Positions 1 through 9,759 of a stretch of 64,000 nucleotides of DNA are shown here, one piece after another. The stretch covers positions 181,424-245,423 of the forward strand of contig WNNJ02000808.1 of assembly GCA_012934845.2 (NCBI GenBank). The letters run 5' to 3'. The notes under the pieces are model-generated. The model worked only from the letters and a program-made list of their open reading frames with translations. It did no database searches and was not told the origin of the DNA. The first letter of the stretch is position 1; each line of letters starts with the position of its first letter. Both the position numbers and the translations under genes were made by a program. The stretch is from Pomphorhynchus laevis (Eukaryota > Acanthocephala > Palaeacanthocephala > Echinorhynchida > Pomphorhynchidae).

Positions 1-1
1 T

Positions 2-1045
2 GATTACGGCTTTTCTTCCTCCTCCGTAGCATGGTTCGCCTCATATCTATCCGACCGTTCCTTTCGCGTCTGTTCTAATTCATCATCCTCCCCTCCCATC
101 CCTATTTTTTGCGGGGTCCCACAAGGTTCAGTCCTAGGTCCCCTGCTTTTCTCTCTTTTGCTTGGCGATCTCTCTCCATTTATCAAACCTTACTCCTTTA
201 ACGTCATGCAATACGCCGATGACATTCTAATCTATGCTCATGCACCCGCACATCGCATACACGATATCGGCATTTCTGCCTCCAACTGTCTTTCTTCTAT
301 CTACAAACGTCTCTCCAATCTCCATCTCGTTCTAAACCCCGAAAAGTCCAAAATAATGTGGATCCTTCCCCGTAAACCAAACATATCTCCTCCCATTGTA
401 TCTTTTGCCTCATCGATCATCCCTATAGTCCACAATCTCACTTTCTTAGGCTTCCATTTCGATGATCACCTTTCCCTTAAACCCTTCGTCCGTGACAAGG
501 TCCGCTCGTCTAACTTAATTCTCCGTGACATCCGCCGTATCCGCCCCCTTATCGACTTCCGTTCTTGTATGTCTCTTCTTTCATCGCTTCTTTTCCCTAA
601 AATCGATTACTGCCTTAGCCTTTTCGCCAATTCTCCAAAATCCATCATCCTACCCCTACAACGAATAATCAACACCGCCGTTCGAGTGCTCTTTCGTCTC
701 CGTCGCTTCGACCACACATCCACATATTTTGCCCAACTCTCCTGGCCCACCATCCACATCCGCATCAAACTCCGCCTTCTTCTCGTTACTTTTCGTCTCA
801 TCGCTGTCGGCTCCCCATCGTTCATCAACCTTCCTTTCTTAGACGATACTCGCCCCACCTCGCTATCGCTTCGTTCCTGTCATACCCTCTTACTCCACGT
901 TCCTAATTACTCCAACAACTACGGTCTCCGATCCTTCCTCGTCGCCGCCTCACTCGCCTGGAATCAACTCCCTCTCGACGTCCGCCGCGCTCCCTCCTTT
1001 ATCACATTCAAACACCTCCTCCGTTCACACCTTCTCGACACCTGA
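2..1045 (+). CDS. L2-type LINE ORF2, reverse transcriptase carboxy half (open at window edge)
   Basis: One frame is open from base 2 to a TGA at 1042-1044, about 347 residues with no internal stop; the 5' part lies outside the window. It holds the RT motif GVPQGSVLGP, the catalytic YADD (near 212-223), a KSKIMWILP segment, and the L2-group carboxy region with LPLQRIIN, RLRRFDHTS and WNQLPLDVR. The product would copy LINE RNA into DNA at a nicked target. A 3' tail with a conserved hairpin follows. The copy at 38.9-39.9 kb on the same strand is nearly identical, so the family was recently active. L2 clade is assigned from remembered motif patterns, so CR1/L2 group is the safe statement. Confidence 0.85.
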   Translation, partial: DYGFSSSSVAWFASYLSDRSFRVCSNSSSSPPIPIFCGVPQGSVLGPLLFSLLLGDLSPFIKPYSFNVMQYADDILIYAHAPAHRIHDIGISASNCLSSIYKRLSNLHLVLNPEKSKIMWILPRKPNISPPIVSFASSIIPIVHNLTFLGFHFDDHLSLKPFVRDKVRSSNLILRDIRRIRPLIDFRSCMSLLSSLLFPKIDYCLSLFANSPKSIILPLQRIINTAVRVLFRLRRFDHTSTYFAQLSWPTIHIRIKLRLLLVTFRLIAVGSPSFINLPFLDDTRPTSLSLRSCHTLLLHVPNYSNNYGLRSFLVAASLAWNQLPLDVRRAPSFITFKHLLRSHLLDT

Positions 1046-1076
1046 TTCACAGTCTTGTTTTGTTGTGGTCATGTAA

Positions 1077-1092
1077 GCGTGCGCTGGCACGC
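1077..1092 (+). other. Conserved 3' hairpin of the L2-type LINE
   Basis: GCGTGC and GCACGC pair around the loop GCTG, about 30 bases after the ORF2 stop. The tail GCATTTGCCAC and an A-rich end follow. The same hairpin ends six other copies in this window, so it is a family feature, probably the 3' structure recognised by the element's own reverse transcriptase (inference from L2/CR1 biology). Confidence 0.7.
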
Positions 1093-1124
1093 ATTTGCCA
1101 CTTTAGAATAAATCCTTTTTTTAA

Positions 1125-3170
1125 GGTAAAAACATATGAAATATTTGAACGTGATCGAGCAGGAAGCGCGGCAGACGTCGATAAGGAGTTGATTCCATGC
1201 GAGTGGCGCGGCGATGAGGAAGAATCGGAGACCGTAGTTGTTAGAGTAATTGGGAACGTGGAGTAAGAGGGAATGACGAGAACGCAGCTATAGAGAGAGG
1301 TGGGGCGAGTGTCGTCTAAGAAAGGAAGGTTGATGAACGATGGGGAGCCGACAGCGATGAAACGAAAAGTTGAGAGAATAAGGCGGAGTTGGATGTGGAT
1401 GTGGATGATGGGCCCTGCGAGTTGGGCGAGATGTATGGATGTGTGGTCGAAGCGAAGGAGACGTATGATCACTCGAACGGCGTAGTTGATCATGCGTTGT
1501 AGAGGTAGAATAATGGATTTTGGGAAATTGACAAAAAGATGATGAAGAAATCGATTTAAGTAAAGATAATCGATGAAAGAAGATACATACAGAAACGGAA
1601 GTCGATAAGGGGTCATATAAGGCGGGTGTCGCGGATAATTAAGTTAGACGAGTGGACATTGTCACTGACGAAGATAAAGGAAAAGGTGATCATCGAAATG
1701 GAAGCCTAAAAAAGTGAGATTATGAACTATGGGGATGACTGATGAGGCAAAAGATAAAGAGAGAGGAAATATGTTAGGTTGACGGGAGAGGATCCACATT
1801 ATTTTGGACTCTTTGGGGTTTGGAAGAGATGAAGATGGAAACGACGTTTGTAGATAGCAGAAATTGCGATTTCGTGTATGCGATGGGCGGGTGCATGAAA
1901 TAGATGAGTATGTCATCGGCGTATTGCATGACGTTAAAGTAGTAAGGTTTGGTAAAATGAGAGAGATCGCCAAGCAGAAGAGAGAAAATCAGAGGACCTA
2001 GGACTGAATGTGGGACCCCGCAGAAAATAGGAATGGGAAGGGATCATGATGAATTAAAACAGACGCGAAGGGAACGGTCGGATAGATATGAATCAAACCA
2101 TGCTATGGGAAAGGAAGAAAAGCCGTGATCATAACGAAGGCGATAAGGGAGGATGGACTGGTTGACGATGTCGAAGGCAGAGGAAAGGTCGAGGGAGATG
2201 AGAACACTATATAAAACCTTGTCTCGAGAAATAAGTTGGTTGTTGTAAACTTTCATTCAGGAAATTTCGGTAGAGTGATTAGAGCGAAAAGCGGATTGGA
2301 AAGGAGGGTACAGAATGGATTAAGAGAGATAAACGTTGATCTGTATTATGATGAGACGTTCTAAGCGCTTAAATAGAGCAGGGAGGAGTGAAATAAAGCG
2401 ATATCTAGATGGGAAGGGGTTGAGCGATTGTTTCTTAAGGAGTTGACGAGCGATACAGATTTACAGTGTAAAATCAATATACGAATGCGGATGTATGAGT
2501 TAAACAATGTGGTGAGAAAATGTAATATCGACGAGCATATGGACTAAATTATGGGGGTAGGTAAAGGATTGGCAAGTGAAGTTTTGTTGAGTAAAGACAT
2601 ATGAGACTTTGGCAAGTGAAACAGGGAGAAGATGAAAGAGTGACTAGAGGATTAGGCTAGGCGGGGGAGAGTGGGGTGCGATAAAGACAGGGTGTGAGAG
2701 ATAGCAACGTGGATACTTTGGTCTAAGTAATGACGAATAGTCATAGGGATTTATGTTGCAAGATGAAGAGGAGCGAGCAAGGATTGGATTAAAAGTATGG
2801 CAGTGAGACTTAGAGTTGAACAAAATGATGAGTTTTTATTGCCAGAAGGAGTTGCATTGAGATGAGACCGTCGAAGAGCAAGATAGGAATCACGAGGAGA
2901 GGCAGAGAGCGAACATATATTATGTCTGAGATAGCGGTGATAGACTCGAAAAGGATGACGGAGTCGACTCTTTGAGAGTAGGCATTGGATGTCAAACCAT
3001 GGGGCAGGGTGCAAGCGATAGTGCGGAGAACGCTTGAAAGGCAAAAGACGATCGTGAGTGGATATGTGTTCAGAGTCGAAAAGAAAGGCGAGATCGTGAG
3101 GAGAGGAATATGTTATTGTGGTATAGGATATATACGATTTGAGTAAGGCAGAGTGGAGAAGGGAGATGTC
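1125..3170 (-). pseudogene. Decayed L2-type LINE ORF2, tail to tail with the first copy
   Basis: Read on the minus strand from 3170 down, the pieces appear in LINE order: an endonuclease end and linker (PWFDIQC near 3000), RT start (YRFISLLPALFKRL near 2400), SAFRSNHSTEI near 2290, a DLSSAFDIVNQSIL segment near 2200, the palm region, and the carboxy region ending near 1130. The pieces lie in several frames with stops, so it is dead. Its 3' end abuts the 3' end of the plus-strand copy at about 1110-1125, and its own hairpin tail is not visible. It is more diverged than the copy at 1-1045. Confidence 0.75.
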
Positions 3171-3600
3171 AAGATTTATCTAAGGTCGACGTAGGATTGT
3201 CGGTGTGTGGTGAGGTGTGGTACTGGAGATAAGAATTGCATATCGTAATGTTATAATCACATAGGGAAAATCGATTACGAGTGAGACAAAAGTTCTTGGA
3301 CAGGATTTTGGCAATGGAAAGAGAAGAAACCGATTTTTGCTCCCTATCAACCAGAAAATTGATTGACAACGATACTCTCTTGTAGTTGCTAAGTGGTTGC
3401 AAAAGTCTCTTTTGATTAACATAAGTCAAGGAACGTATGGCAGCAAAGAACTGATGTTTCTTTTGACGTTTAAGAGAAGTCACCCTGTTGCGAATGGTAG
3501 TATAAAATCTGAAGGATCCGAGCCCACTAACGCGATTTGTTCCAAGGCTTTTAAAATATTCGGTGTTGTTATCAGGAGATGTTTTTCCATCTCACAGTAG
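3170..3600 (-). pseudogene. Fragment of a second LINE family (linker before RT)
   Basis: The minus strand encodes a diverged segment with LKRQKKHQF, which matches a plus-strand segment at about 7610-7830 (LKRQKKHQFVVAIRP). Both come from the CR1/L2-group family found at 7.2-12.9 kb, between endonuclease and reverse transcriptase. Frames are broken. Its end at 3170 abuts the neighbouring L2-type pseudogene, so one probably inserted into the other. Confidence 0.5.
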
Positions 3601-3639
3601 AAAACTTTCCATTCCTGTTCAACTCTTCTGTTAAAACCA

Positions 3640-4110
3640 ATTATGTTATGCTCCGAAGTGTCGTCTCCAATAAAAAAGAAAGGAAGATATTCAGATAGAG
3701 AGTGTTCAGAAAAGCAACCAAATGTGTTTCAGGTTTACTTGATCTCCCTTACCATGACCACTTATCGCTATTAAATATAAAGTTTATGTATCTTAAACGA
3801 AGAGTGAAGGATCTTGTCACATAGCAGGCTGTTAATCATCCTACAAGTTCAATTCATTTTATGTTCCCTTTGCGGACGGAAGCTCGTACGCGAGGACATA
3901 AATTCACTATTAATCGGGTTAGCAGGCGATTAAAAGGGCTCAACAGCCTGGTGGACAGAGTTACCAAGGAATGGAATAACCTTCCAATGGAAATAGTGCG
4001 GACCAACTTAAAACTAATGTTTATGAATAAGGTAATGTGAATCTCAACCCTTCATGTTTCAGTTTCTCTGTCTTCGTTTGTGCTTTGTTGTAATTTGTAA
4101 TGATAATAAT
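3640..4110 (+). pseudogene. CR1/L2-group LINE carboxy terminus and 3' tail
   Basis: The plus strand reads FRKATKCVSGLLDLPYHDHL, then RTEARTRGHKF, then KEWNNLPMEIVR, the usual carboxy end of CR1-like reverse transcriptases (repeat block, RTRGH block, WN-LP block). One in-frame stop lies in the middle. A short 3' untranslated stretch ends in an AAT-rich tail near 4097-4115. There it meets the 3' tail of the minus-strand L2-type element, a second tail-to-tail junction. Confidence 0.7.
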
Positions 4111-4136
4111 ACAATAATTTATTTAACGTGGCAAAT

Positions 4137-4153
4137 GCGTGCAAAATGCACGC
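4137..4153 (-). other. Conserved 3' hairpin of the L2-type LINE
   Basis: Seven pairs, GCGTGCA with TGCACGC, enclose a 3-base loop. On the minus strand it lies about 50 bases after the stop of the 408-residue reverse transcriptase, followed by GCATTTGCCACGTT and an ATT-rich end. The stem is longer than in the copy at 1077 but in the same place. Confidence 0.7.
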
Positions 4154-4206
4154 TTACATGACCACTAACAAACAAAAAAAGAACATCAAAAGTCACAGAT
4201 AATTAG

Positions 4207-5433
4207 TTAATTGTTGAAATGGAATTGGATTTGGCGTTTGAAGTACGGCATAGATGTTGATTGGCGGATATGAATAGGCAGTTGATTCCACAAGAGAGGA
4301 GCAGCCACAACGAAGGAGCGGAAGCCAAAAGAGGTAGAGTAGTTTGGGACATGTAAAAGAAGGGAATTACGGGAACGCAGAGCACAATACACAGTACGAG
4401 AATTGTCGAGAAAAGGATGGTTGAGAAATAAAGGGGAATGAGAAGTTATAAGGCGAAAAGCAATGATAAGAAGACGAATTTGAACACAACAATAAATGGT
4501 AGGCCAATCAAGAGAAACAAGATAGTGGGATGTATGATCAAAACGACGAAGACGGAGGAGAACTCGGACGGCAGCGTTGATGATGCGTTGTAAAGGAAGA
4601 AGAGTGAATTTAGGTGATTTGGAAAATAGACTAAGACGGTAATCAAGTATTGAGAAAAGAAGAGAAGATATGAGAGTCATACAAGAAGGGAAATCGATCA
4701 ATCTACGAACTTGACGGAGATTGCAGAGTATCAAGGTAGATGAGCGTACTTTATCACTAAGGAAAGGTTTAAGTGAAAGTCGGTTGTCGAAATGAAAGCC
4801 TAGGAAAACGAGATTATCAACGATAGGAAGAATTGTAGAATTTAGTGATACGGAAGGAGGTTCTACGCCGAAGCTTCGAGGTAGGATCCACATAATTTTA
4901 GATTTATCAGGATTCAGAGAAAGGTGAAGGGAAGAAAGATGGTTGGAAATTGAGACAAGACAGCTGGAAACAGAAACACTAAGATCATGAATACGATAAG
5001 CAGGTGCGTGAGCATAGATGATAATGTCATCAGCATATTGCATAACATGGAAGTTAAATTTATGAGAAATCGAAGACAAGTCACCGAGAAGAGAGAAAAG
5101 CATAGGGCCTAATACGGAGCCTTGTGGAACACCGGTCGGGATGGATGAAGGATGGGAGAGAGAAGAGTTAGAGAAGACGCGAAATATACGGTTTGACAGA
5201 TATGAAGAAAACCATGATACAGTGGGTAAAGAGAAGCCATAATCATGACGAAGGCGATGGAGAAGAATCGAGTGATCGACGATGTCAAAAGCAGACGATA
5301 GATCAAGAGAAACTATGACACTACATAATTTATGATCGCGCGAGATGAGTAAGTCATTATAAACTTGAAGACAGGCAATTTCAGTAGAGTGATTAGAGCG
5401 AAAAGCGGATAATTTATGATACCGTATGAGCAC
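4207..5433 (-). CDS. L2-type LINE reverse transcriptase, 408 residues, uninterrupted
   Basis: An intact minus-strand frame. It starts with SAFRSNHSTEIACLQVYNDL, then SLDLSSAFDIVDH (RT block A), GVPQGSVLGPMLF (block B), QYADDIIIYAH (catalytic block), then thumb and the L2-type carboxy region with LPLQRIINAAVRVLLRLRRF and LWNQLPIHIR. The endonuclease and RT start are missing, so this is a 5'-truncated copy and the first Met is only the first in frame. It shares roughly two thirds of its residues with the copies at 1-1045 and 38.9 kb, so it is a separate subfamily. Absence of stops over 1.2 kb suggests a fairly young insertion. It is followed by the hairpin tail at 4137-4153. Confidence 0.85.
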   Translation of the reverse strand: MLIRYHKLSAFRSNHSTEIACLQVYNDLLISRDHKLCSVIVSLDLSSAFDIVDHSILLHRLRHDYGFSLPTVSWFSSYLSNRIFRVFSNSSLSHPSSIPTGVPQGSVLGPMLFSLLGDLSSISHKFNFHVMQYADDIIIYAHAPAYRIHDLSVSVSSCLVSISNHLSSLHLSLNPDKSKIMWILPRSFGVEPPSVSLNSTILPIVDNLVFLGFHFDNRLSLKPFLSDKVRSSTLILCNLRQVRRLIDFPSCMTLISSLLFSILDYRLSLFSKSPKFTLLPLQRIINAAVRVLLRLRRFDHTSHYLVSLDWPTIYCCVQIRLLIIAFRLITSHSPLFLNHPFLDNSRTVYCALRSRNSLLLHVPNYSTSFGFRSFVVAAPLLWNQLPIHIRQSTSMPYFKRQIQFHFNN

Positions 5434-5469
5434 TAGCTCCTAGGTGGTCTAAGAATAAAAACACTAATA

Positions 5470-6990
5470 TATAATGGGGAAGATAGAATCAGCGATAAGA
5501 GTACTGCAATTTTGAAAGCCGTGTTCTTTGAATGCGTCGAAAGTCACGGAGGAGTCAATTACAAAAGTCAATTTTTTTGTCGAACAAAAGAGAATAAGAA
5601 AGTTGGTTTTCGAAGTGAAAATTAAAAAAGGATAAGTTGTCAATAGCTGGAAGCGGTACGGAATTCAAAAGTATCCGCAATGGATTTGAATTAACATGAC
5701 GCAGTATGATCCATATGACTTTTGATTTATCAGGTTTAAGGAACATGTGAATCAATGAAAGGTTCTACGAAATAGATATGAGGCAGTTTGTTGTGATTAA
5801 GGAAATGTCTTGAATGTGCTCTAAAGTGAGGGAGTCTAAAATAATGTCGTCGGCGTACTGATTACGTGGAAGTATGATAGGTCACAAAGAAGTGATGTGA
5901 AAAGAAACCAACCGAGTACAAATCATTGTGGGACATAACGAAGAAGTGATGAATGTGAGTAGACGTTACAGTAGGCGGAAAAATGCCCTTATATATACAA
6001 ATCAATATATATGTACATATATCAATATATAAAAAATCAATATATATACAAATATATACAAATCAACAATATTAAATATAGATGAAAAATCAATAGAGAT
6101 AAAACCGCTACATAGCGAGCTACCATGTAAAAAGGCCATTGAAAATGCTTTTGCATCAGATTTAGGTTAAGTAAAATGGACAAAAAGCAAACTTAAATGG
6201 GGGAACATTTTATATGAGATAATATAGTTATTTACTTGATTCAGTGCAAGACGTTTAAGAAGCTTAGATCTTGTTGGGATGTAATATATAGGACTATGAT
6301 GCGAGAATGGAAGAGTCGATGAGCGGGTTTTTTAGAAGAGGACGGACGATAGCGTTTTTCCAGTCAATAGGAAAAATACATTTATGTATTAAGGTGGTGG
6401 AGGACAGCACATGCTTGAAATATCTTATATAAACTCGAAAGTAGTGGTAAAGGTTTCGTTTTAAAAGTCGACATTCGACATCAAACCAATATGCTTAATG
6501 ATACTGATTGAAAACAAAAGACTGCCGAGACAACATGCGATCAAGAGTGGTGGAAAATTGAGAATTCTGTAATTTTGACAACTCGCCTTTAGTAAAGCAC
6601 GAAGTGTATTAGTGAGCGATGAGATGGAAATAGCGGAGTAGAGAAAAGTTTGGTATGGATTCCTCCGCAAACGGTAAAAAATAGCTCGCTGAGATTTGAG
6701 TGCTTTAGCAATATTGAGCGTAAGTGTAACGAGAAAGTGATCATAGATACTTGGATCGCATATTAAGCAAGAGAAAAACAAATTAAAGTTATGATGAATA
6801 ACGATGATATCGAGAGAACCACTAGAGGATATGTGTGAGTTGTTAGCAAGTTTCAAAGTGTATATGTGAGAAGGGCGGTAGCGACGAATTTAAAAATCGT
6901 CAAGAACAAGAGATGGACAAATATAAACAGCACAGTGAGATATAATGTCCTTGAATTGTATTTAAAGCAAAATAAAATGTGAAGAATAGC
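5470..6990 (-). pseudogene. Old L2-type LINE, endonuclease to reverse transcriptase, heavily decayed
   Basis: On the minus strand, about 6990-6461 encodes an endonuclease end (SGSLDIIVIHHN, CDPSIYDHFLVTLTLN). About 6420-6290 encodes the start of RT (FPIDWKNAIVRPLLKN). About 5900-5560 encodes a palm segment (PDKSKVIWI, FFNFHFEN). The middle is interrupted by an AT-rich tandem repeat near 6000-6060. Breaks are frequent. Its 3' side stops near 5470, where the younger 408-residue copy begins, as expected if that copy inserted here. Confidence 0.65.
5990..6065. repeat. AT-rich microsatellite
   Basis: Repeats of ATATATAC and CAAATCAATAT lie within the decayed L2-type element and separate its RT pieces. 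Nothing else is visible here. Confidence 0.6.
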
Positions 6991-7054
6991 TAGATTGCAT
7001 CCGGAATTATTTTAATTCGATTTATATCATATTGTATTGGACGCGAAATATTAC

Positions 7055-7145
7055 GAATCTTAAACCGGTATCATGAATCTTATATCACGAATCAGAATCT
7101 TATATCACGAAGACTTTTACCAGGAATCTTAAGATTCCTGATAAA
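7055..7145. repeat. Short imperfect tandem repeat (ATCTTATATCACGAA)
   Basis: Two to three degenerate units of the motif ATCTTATATCACGAA, with further AATCTTA-like remnants. It lies between the decayed L2-type element and the next CR1/L2-group element. No coding signal in 6990-7160. Confidence 0.5.
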
Positions 7146-8057
7146 ATTAAGATCAAAAAGTCAGGTAAGATCTATCATATTTGCATTGTTTATCGTAATC
7201 TTCGGTTAAATACACCCCTTATCATCAACTCGTTAAAACTTCATTGTTTTAATGTTGTTGATACAATTCGTGCGAAATTGTGTCATGTTTTGGGTCCGGT
7301 CAGTATAAAAAACAAATAGTGTAAGGAACGCTGATTACGATAAAATCGGTGCGATATTGAGTTTGGTTAAGTGGCGTCTGCTGGAACAGTTGGTGTTCGC
7401 GTGGCTTGGTCATTCTCTCCATCAACATTAACTAATCTGCTTTACGCCTTTTCCCTTGTGTAATACGTAAACCACATTCTTCCAAACCCAAATGGTCTGA
7501 TAACGAGTTGACGCGTGCTATCAGATAATGAGATGATGCTTTCCTGCTATTTAAGCGTGATATTGGTTCCTATTGATCTTATACTGCTATTTGCAATAGG
7601 GTAACGTATCTTAAACGTCAGAAGAAGCATCAATTTGTTGTTGCCATACGTCCTCGCATTATGTTGATCAAAAACAAAATTTTCAACTACCTAACAACCG
7701 TGAGAGAGTATCATTGTCAATCAACTGCCTTTCCGATCGTGAGCTAAGATCTGATTCCCCTCTCTCTATATCTATATTATCCTTGCCAAGAATTTCTGTC
7801 TCACTCACAATTAATCTTATCTATCTGATTATCATATTACGACAGGTAATTCGTACCCCAGTATTAGGAACCTAACATCTAATTTAATCCACTTTATGTT
7901 CTCAATATCTTGTCGAGTTTGCCCGTTAAAAATAGTTCAGGCTCAGATGGCATTCCTAGTATATTACGTAAGGTAGCGTCACATCTACACTGTCCGATTT
8001 ATGATATTTACTACTGGTCCTTGAGAACTGGCATTATTCCAAATATATGGAAGAGAG

Positions 8058-8104
8058 CATTAGTCATTCCAGTCTACAAAATGTGGAATCGAGTCGATGC
8101 TCAA
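8058..8104 (+). repeat. Target-site duplication, left copy (47 bp)
   Basis: This 47-base stretch recurs at 8436-8482 with three mismatches, flanking an L2-type 3' fragment. Both copies encode the same RT segment of the interrupted LINE (KRALVIPVYK...), which shows that it duplicated on insertion. Confidence 0.85.
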
Positions 8105-8435
8105 TAAAGAGAGTTTTCTCAACCTTCCTTTTCTCGACAATTCTCGTCCTGTTTACTGTTCCTTGCGTTCCCGTAATTCCTTTCTTTAACATGTTCCAAA
8201 CAACTCTACCTCTTTTGGCTTCCGCTCCTTCCTTGTGGCTGCTACTCTCTCGTTGAATCATCTGCTCATTAATATACGACAAATCAACAGCAATGCCGTG
8301 CTTCAAACGCCTTATCCGATGTCATTTAAACAATTAATTAATAAACCTGTATGACTTCTGCTGTGTTTTTTATTAGTGGACTTGTAAGCGTGCAGCTGTC
8401 ACGCATTTGCTACATTAAATAAATTATTATTAGAT
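8105..8435 (+). mobile_element. 5'-truncated L2-type LINE copy (3' end only)
   Basis: A 331-base insertion carries the last part of the L2-type RT carboxy region in broken frames (PCVPVIPFFNMFQTTLPLL and relatives) and the conserved tail. That tail has a hairpin at 8388-8404 (GCGTG/CACGC), then GCATTTGCTACATTAAATAAA and an ATT repeat end. It resembles the 3' end of the 408-residue copy at 4.2 kb more than that of the 1-1045 copy. It is flanked by a 47-base duplication of the target. Confidence 0.85.
8388..8404 (+). other. Conserved 3' hairpin of the L2-type LINE
   Basis: Five pairs, GCGTG with CACGC, around a 7-base loop. Same position and flanks as the other tails. Confidence 0.6.
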
Positions 8436-8482
8436 CATTAGTCATTCCAGTCTACAAAACGGGGAATCGGGTCGATGCTCAA
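8436..8482 (+). repeat. Target-site duplication, right copy (47 bp)
   Basis: The right partner of 8058-8104, 44 of 47 bases identical. The ATT-repeat tail of the inserted copy ends directly before it. Confidence 0.85.
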
Positions 8483-9237
8483 AATTATCGGCTGATAGTT
8501 TGACATGAAGTTAAAGCTGTCTTGATTATAAATTCTTACAAAGAACGATTTCAGAAGAGTTGTTCAAGGCTAAACCAAATCAAGAAGCTTGGGATCACTT
8601 AAAGACAACATTACAATGTGTTCTCGACTATTTTGCTCCGATACGTCAGAATCGTACACGAAAACTACATCCGAAATGGTTAGATGCGGAATTGCTTGCT
8701 CTAATCAAACAACGTGATAGATGTTTCCATGCGTACAAAAAAGGGGAACTCTTTTGATCACTTTGCAGGAATACGGTTTCTATTCAGAAAAAACGCAGTT
8801 TTATCTCAAATATATGCAACTCCACTCATAACAATCCTTTGGTGGCTTTCAAAAGCATACTTACACGTTCTATACACCCGACAGATTGATCATACCTATT
8901 GGCCGAAATGGGTCAATCTTGACCTCCCCAACTGATGTAGCTGCTCATTTTATGGACTATTTCGCTATCAAAGAAGATAGAGTATCGATCCCCGATGGTA
9001 TAATCCAAACTAAACACAATGTACTTCTACCTAGAGTAGTCATATCTAACATTGAATTTAGCGATGAAGAGATACTGCACGAGCTACTTAAATTATCCCG
9101 CAACGCCGCGTCAGGTCCTGACCATATACCGTCAATACTCTTAAAGGAATTGGTTTATGCAATATACGTCCCCTTAGTTTCTATTTTTAGAAGTTCACTG
9201 AACACAGGTTATCTACCATCTGATTGGACTAAGGCTA

Positions 9238-9759
9238 TTGTACGTCCAATTTTCAAGAAAGGCGATTGTACGTCCAATTTTCAAGAAAGGCGATAAATCC
9301 CAGGTTTCCAACTACCGTCTCATCAGTCTCACATATGTAGCTTGTAAGGTATTAGAAAAATTGATTCTTCGTCACCTTAGCGCTTTCGTTGAAGCTAACA
9401 ATCGCATCAGCCCCAGTCAGCATGGATTTAGGCCAAATCGCTCAACGGTAACGAACCTTGTAAAAGCGAGAGCAAGCTGGGTGGATTCAATGAGGAGTGG
9501 TTCCAAAGTAGATGTGATATTTATAGACTTATCGAAAGCATTCGATAGAGTTATTCCCAATTTGCTAGTAAACAAATTATCTAACATTGGTGTACGGGGC
9601 TCTTTGTTAAGCTGGATTCAATCATTCGTAAGCAATCGCTCGTTTGCAGTACGCATAAGCCATTATCTTTCTGGTTACTCAATGATGACGACAGGCGTTC
9701 CGCAGGGATCGGCCATTAGTCCGACTCTCTTTAATATATATGTAAATGATATATACTGA
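9238..9759 (+). pseudogene. CR1/L2-group LINE reverse transcriptase core, split by an insertion
   Basis: About 173 residues in one frame: IVRPIFKKGDKSQVSNYRLI, SPSQHGFRPNRSTVTNLVKA, DVIFIDLSKAFDRV (block A aspartate), TTGVPQGSAISPTLFNIYVN (block B). The frame ends where the 361-bp-unit element inserted. The RT coding continues after it at about 10419, where the encoded NIYVNDI is repeated and followed by CVTYADDLKV, the catalytic block. Thus the enzyme's active centre lies on the far side of the insertion. Confidence 0.8.
9736..9752 (+). repeat. 17-bp target-site duplication, left copy
   Basis: ATATATGTAAATGATAT, identical to 10419-10435. It encodes part of NIYVNDI of the interrupted RT. Confidence 0.85.

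Larger units (their letters stand above)
7160..8544 (+). pseudogene. Decayed CR1/L2-group LINE, interrupted by an L2-type insertion
   Basis: Plus-strand pieces follow the order of ORF2: a linker at about 7300-7830 (KPKWSDNELTRAI; LKRQKKHQFVVAIRP) and the RT start at about 7905-8100 (KNSSGSDGIPSILRK, IPNIWKRALVIPVYK). After the insertion at 8105-8435 the same reading resumes for a short way (NYRLI near 8485) and stops near 8545, where a second copy begins. Several stops and frame changes mark it as dead. Confidence 0.65.

Noticed and set aside
1060-1485. Plus-strand frames over the minus-strand LINE
   Set aside because: They are antisense shadows of the decayed L2-type ORF2 (GRVSSKKGRL and similar are complements of LPFLDDTRP).
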